NCBI GenBank assembly: GCA_028285545.1
Contig: JANQPA010000122.1
Location: 98,927-162,926 of the forward strand
Direction of reading: 5' to 3'
Length of the DNA stretch: 64,000 bases
From: Saprospiraceae bacterium
GTDB lineage: Bacteria; Bacteroidota; Bacteroidia; Chitinophagales; Saprospiraceae
Part shown: piece after piece, positions 59,660-64,000 of the stretch
Layout: each line of letters starts with the position of its first letter
How positions within the stretch are numbered: position 1 is the first letter of the stretch
Program-made: the position numbers and the translations under genes
Notes under the pieces: model-generated
What the model saw: the letters and a program-made list of their open reading frames with translations, nothing else
Databases searched by the model: none
What the model was told of the DNA's origin: nothing

Positions 59660-62600
59660 TAAAGGAAAAGAAAAGAATTTAAAGCAGTTTCGCTTAAGTT
59701 CACTGGCGGTTGATAATGCAACTAGTGTCTTTATCATCACCTTTATGATTTTCTTGTTCGGGATACAGGCATATCAACAGATGCCCAAGGAACAATTCCC
59801 GGAAGTTGAACTCCCTACTGTCTATATCAATACTCCTTACTTTGGTAACTCAGCAGCGGATATCGAAAACCTGGTGACCCGGCCCATCGAAAAGGAAATT
59901 CAATCAGTTGAGGGGATAAAAGACATAAAATCTACTTCCATACAGGATTTTTCAGTGATCGTCGCCGAGTTTGAATCGGATGTGGACATCGACGATGCCG
60001 TTCGAAAGGTTAAAGATGCAGTGGATATTGCCAAGAGTGAATTGCCCACAGATCTCGATCAGGAACCTACTGTTTTGGATGTTAACCTGGCAGAAATTCC
60101 CATCGTGACCATTAATATGTCGGGGCAATACACCAATGATGAGTTAAGAGAGTATGCTGAATACCTCCAGGATGAAATTGAAGAAATTGACGAAATCAAT
60201 AGAGCAGAGATTCAGGGTGTGATGGATAGAGAGGTCAAGATCAATGTAGATTTGATCAAAATGGAATCTATGCAAGCTTCCTTTTCCGATATTCAAAATG
60301 CCATCTCTTCTGAGAATATTACCCTGTCTGGTGGCGAAATCGTTCGCAATGATACGCGTAGGGCCATACGGGTAGTTGGAGAATTTGAGAGTGTTGAGGA
60401 GTTGGAGAACATGATTGTAAAAAGTGAAGACCAACGGCCTATTTATTTAAAGGACATTGCAGATGTAAGTTTTGGTTTTGAGGACCGCACCAGTATTGCT
60501 CGTTCTGATGGCCTGCCCGTTGTATCGCTTAATGTAATCAAAAGATCAGGGGAAAACCTTTTAGCTGCTTCCGACAAAATTAAAGTAGTAGTAGATGAGG
60601 CCAAAAAAAGACTACCTCCTGAATTAAAAATAAGCCTTTTTAACGATCAATCTGTTTACACTCGAAATGAGGTAAGTAACCTGGAAAACAGTATTATTTC
60701 TGGTGTAATCCTGGTTGTATTGGTTTTGCTTTTCTTTTTAGGTATCAGAAATGCTCTTTTTGTTGGACTAGCGATTCCATTATCTATGTTGATGGGTATT
60801 ATGTTTTTGTATACCACTGGTGTAACCATGAATATAGTGGTGTTATTCTCCTTAATACTAGCCTTAGGATTGCTGGTGGATAATGCCATTGTGGTGGTTG
60901 AGAACATTTACCGATATATGCAGGAAGGCTATTCTGGCCCTTCAGCAGCTAAATATGCTGTTGGAGAGGTGGCCTGGCCTATTATTGCTTCCACTGCGAC
61001 TACTCTTGCGGCCTTTATTCCTTTGGGATTTTGGCCAGGCCTTATGGGGAGTTTTATGAAATATCTACCATTGACCTTAATTATTGTTTTGGCTTCCTCT
61101 TTGTTTGTGGCTTTGGTTATCAATCCGGTATTTACTTCCAGACTAATGAAGGTGGACGCACGTGCCGATGAAAAAGCAGTAAGAGTTCGGAAGAGAAATA
61201 ATGTGCTGATTGGAGCTGCTATTATGCTTTTCTTGGCAATAGCTTTTCATTTTATGGGACCGGGAACACATTGGGCCAGAAATTTATTAGGAATTGCCCT
61301 TGGGGTTAATTTGCTTAATTTCTTTGCTTTACGCCCTGCCTCTTTCTTTTTTCAAAATAGAATATTACCCATCCTGGAGAAGGTTTATGACAAATTTATT
61401 CGTGGAGCCTTGAGAGCACCACTGATGGTATTTGCTGGCACTTTTGTTTTATTGATAGCTGCTTTAGTTCTCCTTTCGATCAGAGCACCAAAAGTGATCT
61501 TTTTCCCTAATGCAGAACCTGTATATATAAATGCTTTTGTAGAATTACCTCTTGGTAAGGATATTGAGGCCACCAACAGGATTATGCAGGACCTGGAAGG
61601 AAAAGTAAGTGAAGCCATTTCCCCATACTCTCATATTGTAGAGGCCGTACTTTCACAGATAGGCGAAAACACCTCGGATCCAAATGGACCTCCAGAACCT
61701 GGTGCTTCTCCAAATAAAGCGAGGCTGACTGTTTCATTTGTTCCTACCCAGGAACGCGGAGGGATTTCCACCTGGGAGGTAATGGATAAAATCAGGGAAG
61801 CAGTGAGGGGATATGCCGGAGTTCAAATTGTGGTTGATAAAAATTCAGATGGGCCTGTAACTGGAAAACCCATTAACCTGGAAGTACAGGGGGATGAAGT
61901 AGATTCCTTAGTTTTACTTTCTGACCGATTGATCAACTACTTCAATAGTAAAAATATTCCAGGGATTGAAGAATTAAAGGCCGATGTTCAAATTGGAAAA
62001 CCTGAGTTGATCGTAAATGTTGATCGGGATGCTGCTCGTCGATATGAAGTGTCTACTTATAATATTGCCGATGCTATCCGTACCGCAGTTTTTGGAAAGG
62101 AAGTATCTAAGTATAAAGTAGGGGAAGATGAATACCCCATTATGGTCAGATTGGATGAAAGATACAGATACAATATTGACAATTTATTGAATCAAAAAAT
62201 TACTTTCCGTAATCAGGCCAGTGGTCAAATAGTGCAGGTTCCTATTGCAGCGGTGGCTGACGTAGAGTATACTTCAACTTATAGTGCAATTAAACGTAAA
62301 AACCTAGACCGCGCCATTACCATCTTCTCTAATGTTATTGAGGGGTATAATGCCAATGAGATCATTGCAGAGATGGATGCGGCCATGGCACTTTATGATC
62401 TGCCGGATGGCTTTTCTTATGAGTTTACAGGTGAGCAGCAGCAACAAAGAGAAGATACCGCCTTTTTAAATACGGCCTTTTCTATTGCTTTATTTCTGAT
62501 CTTCTTAATCATAGTAGCACAGTTTAATTCTATTGCATCACCGTTTATCATCATACTTTCGGTCTTATTTAGTACCATTGGAGTATTCCTGGGTTATGCA

Positions 62601-63113
62601 GGAACGGGAAGAGATATTTCCGTCATCTTTACGGGTGTAGGTATTATCTCTTTGGCTGGAGTTGTAGTAAATAATGCCATTGTATTGATCGATTATATCA
62701 ATATTTTAATTAAACGTAAAATGTTGGAGAGAGGAGTTGCCAATCGTTTTCAATTGGCTAAAGAAGAATTGAAAGAGGCCATCATTCAAGGTGGAGCCAC
62801 ACGTTTACGGCCGGTATTACTAACTGCCATTACAACGGTACTTGGCTTAATTCCATTAGCCATTGGCTTTAATTTCAACTTCTTTACACTGATTACAGAT
62901 TTAGATCCGAAAATATTTATTGGAGGAGATAATACCGCCATCTGGGGCCCAATGGCCTGGACGGTTATATATGGATTGACATTTGCTACATTCCTGACCC
63001 TGATTGTGGTACCAGTTATGTATTGGTTGTCCTTCCAGTTGAATTTCCTGACCTATGGATTGTTAAATCGAGGAAAAAAAGATAAGGTAGCGATTAGTCA
63101 GAAAGCCAGTTAA
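59652..63113 (+). CDS. RND multidrug efflux permease (HAE1/AcrB-type)
   Basis: 1153 aa from ATG 59652. About 12 transmembrane segments and two large periplasmic loops. Proton-relay helix 4 reads LGLLVDNAIVVVENIYRYM, where AcrB has DD; the second Asp is Asn here. The C-terminal half repeats this as GVVVNNAIVLIDYINI. Short motif LFFLGIRNALFVGLAIPLS is typical. It pumps toxic compounds out of the inner membrane or periplasm by proton exchange. The substrate is not deducible. Confidence 0.92.
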   Translation: MDNKGKEKNLKQFRLSSLAVDNATSVFIITFMIFLFGIQAYQQMPKEQFPEVELPTVYINTPYFGNSAADIENLVTRPIEKEIQSVEGIKDIKSTSIQDFSVIVAEFESDVDIDDAVRKVKDAVDIAKSELPTDLDQEPTVLDVNLAEIPIVTINMSGQYTNDELREYAEYLQDEIEEIDEINRAEIQGVMDREVKINVDLIKMESMQASFSDIQNAISSENITLSGGEIVRNDTRRAIRVVGEFESVEELENMIVKSEDQRPIYLKDIADVSFGFEDRTSIARSDGLPVVSLNVIKRSGENLLAASDKIKVVVDEAKKRLPPELKISLFNDQSVYTRNEVSNLENSIISGVILVVLVLLFFLGIRNALFVGLAIPLSMLMGIMFLYTTGVTMNIVVLFSLILALGLLVDNAIVVVENIYRYMQEGYSGPSAAKYAVGEVAWPIIASTATTLAAFIPLGFWPGLMGSFMKYLPLTLIIVLASSLFVALVINPVFTSRLMKVDARADEKAVRVRKRNNVLIGAAIMLFLAIAFHFMGPGTHWARNLLGIALGVNLLNFFALRPASFFFQNRILPILEKVYDKFIRGALRAPLMVFAGTFVLLIAALVLLSIRAPKVIFFPNAEPVYINAFVELPLGKDIEATNRIMQDLEGKVSEAISPYSHIVEAVLSQIGENTSDPNGPPEPGASPNKARLTVSFVPTQERGGISTWEVMDKIREAVRGYAGVQIVVDKNSDGPVTGKPINLEVQGDEVDSLVLLSDRLINYFNSKNIPGIEELKADVQIGKPELIVNVDRDAARRYEVSTYNIADAIRTAVFGKEVSKYKVGEDEYPIMVRLDERYRYNIDNLLNQKITFRNQASGQIVQVPIAAVADVEYTSTYSAIKRKNLDRAITIFSNVIEGYNANEIIAEMDAAMALYDLPDGFSYEFTGEQQQQREDTAFLNTAFSIALFLIFLIIVAQFNSIASPFIIILSVLFSTIGVFLGYAGTGRDISVIFTGVGIISLAGVVVNNAIVLIDYINILIKRKMLERGVANRFQLAKEELKEAIIQGGATRLRPVLLTAITTVLGLIPLAIGFNFNFFTLITDLDPKIFIGGDNTAIWGPMAWTVIYGLTFATFLTLIVVPVMYWLSFQLNFLTYGLLNRGKKDKVAISQKAS

Positions 63114-63120
63114 TAGAAGG

Positions 63121-63287
63121 GTTTACGAAGCCGCCTGAGGCGGATTCGTAAACCAATAATATTTCTTTGAGGGATGATTTCTATGGTAAAATGAAATTTT
63201 ACCATAGAAATCATCCCTCAAAAAGAAAATTATTTGGCGGATCAGAACGAGGTACGCCTGTCTACCGACAGGTAGAAGTTATGAGAC
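63121..63287. repeat. Hairpin element B (3' of the RND operon)
   Basis: Core hairpin at 63169-63219: a perfect 24-bp stem with the loop GAA and stem base GAGGG. Flanks AATAATATTTCTTT and AAAAAGAAAATTATTTGGCGG plus TTATGAGAC (63279-63287) match element A. Two extra hairpins are present: GTTTACGAAGCCGCC with GGCGGATTCGTAAAC (63121-63153), and CCTGTC with GACAGG (63257-63272), a 20-bp insert absent from A. Confidence 0.75.
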
Positions 63288-63330
63288 GCCAAAATTAATA
63301 TTGATCACACACTTCAATGTTATATATACC

Positions 63331-63366
63331 CTCCGGGTCCGTAATTTATCGGACCTGGAGTTTTTA
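63331..63366 (+). terminator. Intrinsic terminator before pdxH
   Basis: CTCCGGGTCCG with CGGACCTGGAG around TAATTTAT, followed by T5 (63361-63365). It ends transcription coming from the RND operon and element B before pdxH (ATG 63394). Confidence 0.75.
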
Positions 63367-63393
63367 GTTTTCTGAATCTTAAATACAGCTATT

Positions 63394-64000
63394 ATGAAAA
63401 TAGATATCGCTAAACTCAGACAAGAATACACTGCTCACACGCTCGATCAGGCAGATGTAGATCAAAATCCCTTTATCCAATTCCAAACCTGGATGCAAGA
63501 AGCCATTGATTGCGAAATACCAGAGCCTAATGCTATGATTTTGGCAACTATCAACCAGCAAAATCGTCCCAGCGCAAGAGTCCTATTGTTAAAAGGAGTA
63601 GAAAAAGAAGGATTCGTTTTTTACACCAATTATGATAGCGACAAAGCAAAAGACTTGCAAGCCAATCCCTTTGCGGCAATGACCTTTAATTGGTTGGGTT
63701 TACAACGCCAGATCAGAATTGAAGGAAGTATCGAAAAAGTAAGCGAAGAAGCATCTACTCAATATTTTCAATCCAGGCCCCGCGGCAGCCAGATAGGTGC
63801 CTGGGCATCACCACAAAGCACCATAATTTCAGATCGCAAAATTTTGGAAGAAAATGTGGCCCACTTAGAAGAAAAATATCAGGGAGAAGAGGTCCTTCCC
63901 AAACCACCTCATTGGGGAGGTTATCATCTCAAAGCTGATCTAATTGAGTTTTGGCAGGGGAGAAGAAGCCGGCTTCATGATAGGATCAGATACCGATTAG
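63394..64000 (+). CDS. pdxH: Pyridoxamine 5'-phosphate oxidase, C-terminus cut by window edge
   Basis: 202 complete residues from ATG 63394 with the frame open at the right edge. Family blocks: LATINQQNRPSARVLLLKGVEKEGFVFYTNYDSDKAKDL (FMN-binding), FNWLGLQRQIRIEGSIEKVS, SRPRGSQIGAWASPQS and the C-terminal IEFWQGRRSRLHDRIRYR. PdxH oxidises PNP or PMP to pyridoxal 5'-phosphate with FMN. Only the last ten or so residues are missing. A partial gene must be completed beyond the window. Confidence 0.95.
   Translation, partial: MKIDIAKLRQEYTAHTLDQADVDQNPFIQFQTWMQEAIDCEIPEPNAMILATINQQNRPSARVLLLKGVEKEGFVFYTNYDSDKAKDLQANPFAAMTFNWLGLQRQIRIEGSIEKVSEEASTQYFQSRPRGSQIGAWASPQSTIISDRKILEENVAHLEEKYQGEEVLPKPPHWGGYHLKADLIEFWQGRRSRLHDRIRYRL

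Overview
The window comes from a member of the Bacteroidota, most likely a Saprospiraceae/Lewinella-type marine organism (the family is inference). The signs are AT-rich DNA, promoters with a TAnnTTTG -7 box, and Bacteroidota-typical families: GH97 glucosidase, DUF4293, BatE-like TPR/SH3 protein, viroplasmin-type RNase H, OstA-like protein and an ExbB/ExbD/ExbD operon. It is a chromosomal segment with no prophage, plasmid or CRISPR locus.

Layout. 1-5.3 kb: the N-terminal part of a Reg_prop sensor (cut by the window edge), an autocleaving S24 repressor divergent from a membrane-anchored glucosaminidase with operator-like palindromes between them, and an HtrA protease. 5.3-11.3 kb: housekeeping genes (ruvX, def, RNase H, tatD), tRNA-Ser(GGA), the ExbB/ExbD operon and DUF4293. 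11.4-15.7 kb: a minus-strand operon of one GcvT-like methyltransferase and two PYROXD2-like flavoproteins. 16-24.7 kb: GNAT, DUF3179, OstA-like and BatE-like proteins, rplU-rpmA (L27 with a long HhH tail), an aspartyl protease and tag. 24.7-26 kb: a REP-type tyrosine transposase with a cluster of REP-like hairpins. 26-34.7 kb: GH97, SLC13, an APC permease with an M20 hydrolase, a sigma-54-type regulator with a degenerate GAFTGA loop and no HTH, and a LOG protein. 35-41.5 kb: small accessory genes, including an ACP-like protein without its serine and a five-repeat secreted protein. 41.9-51.4 kb: dnaE, two thioredoxin-fold proteins, a 51-aa membrane protein and a sortilin/BNR protein. 51.5-56.2 kb: RimK plus an M14-type deacylase, PepSY, P1 peptidase and a MobA-like transferase. 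56.3-63.1 kb: a TetR-TolC-MFP-RND efflux operon. 63.4 kb to the end: partial pdxH.

The most unusual signal is between the genes. At about 15 places there are short, degenerate tandem repeats with a strict 7- or 8-bp period (some scored as 14-16 bp). They often begin at a stop codon, and several are followed by complementary units, so the spacer can fold back. Separately, two 3'-end hairpin elements (20.8 kb and 63.2 kb) share flanks and loop, but their perfectly paired 23-24 bp stems are unrelated in sequence. These repeats, the REP cluster with its transposase, and a 163-bp palindrome are the best candidates for undescribed biology here.
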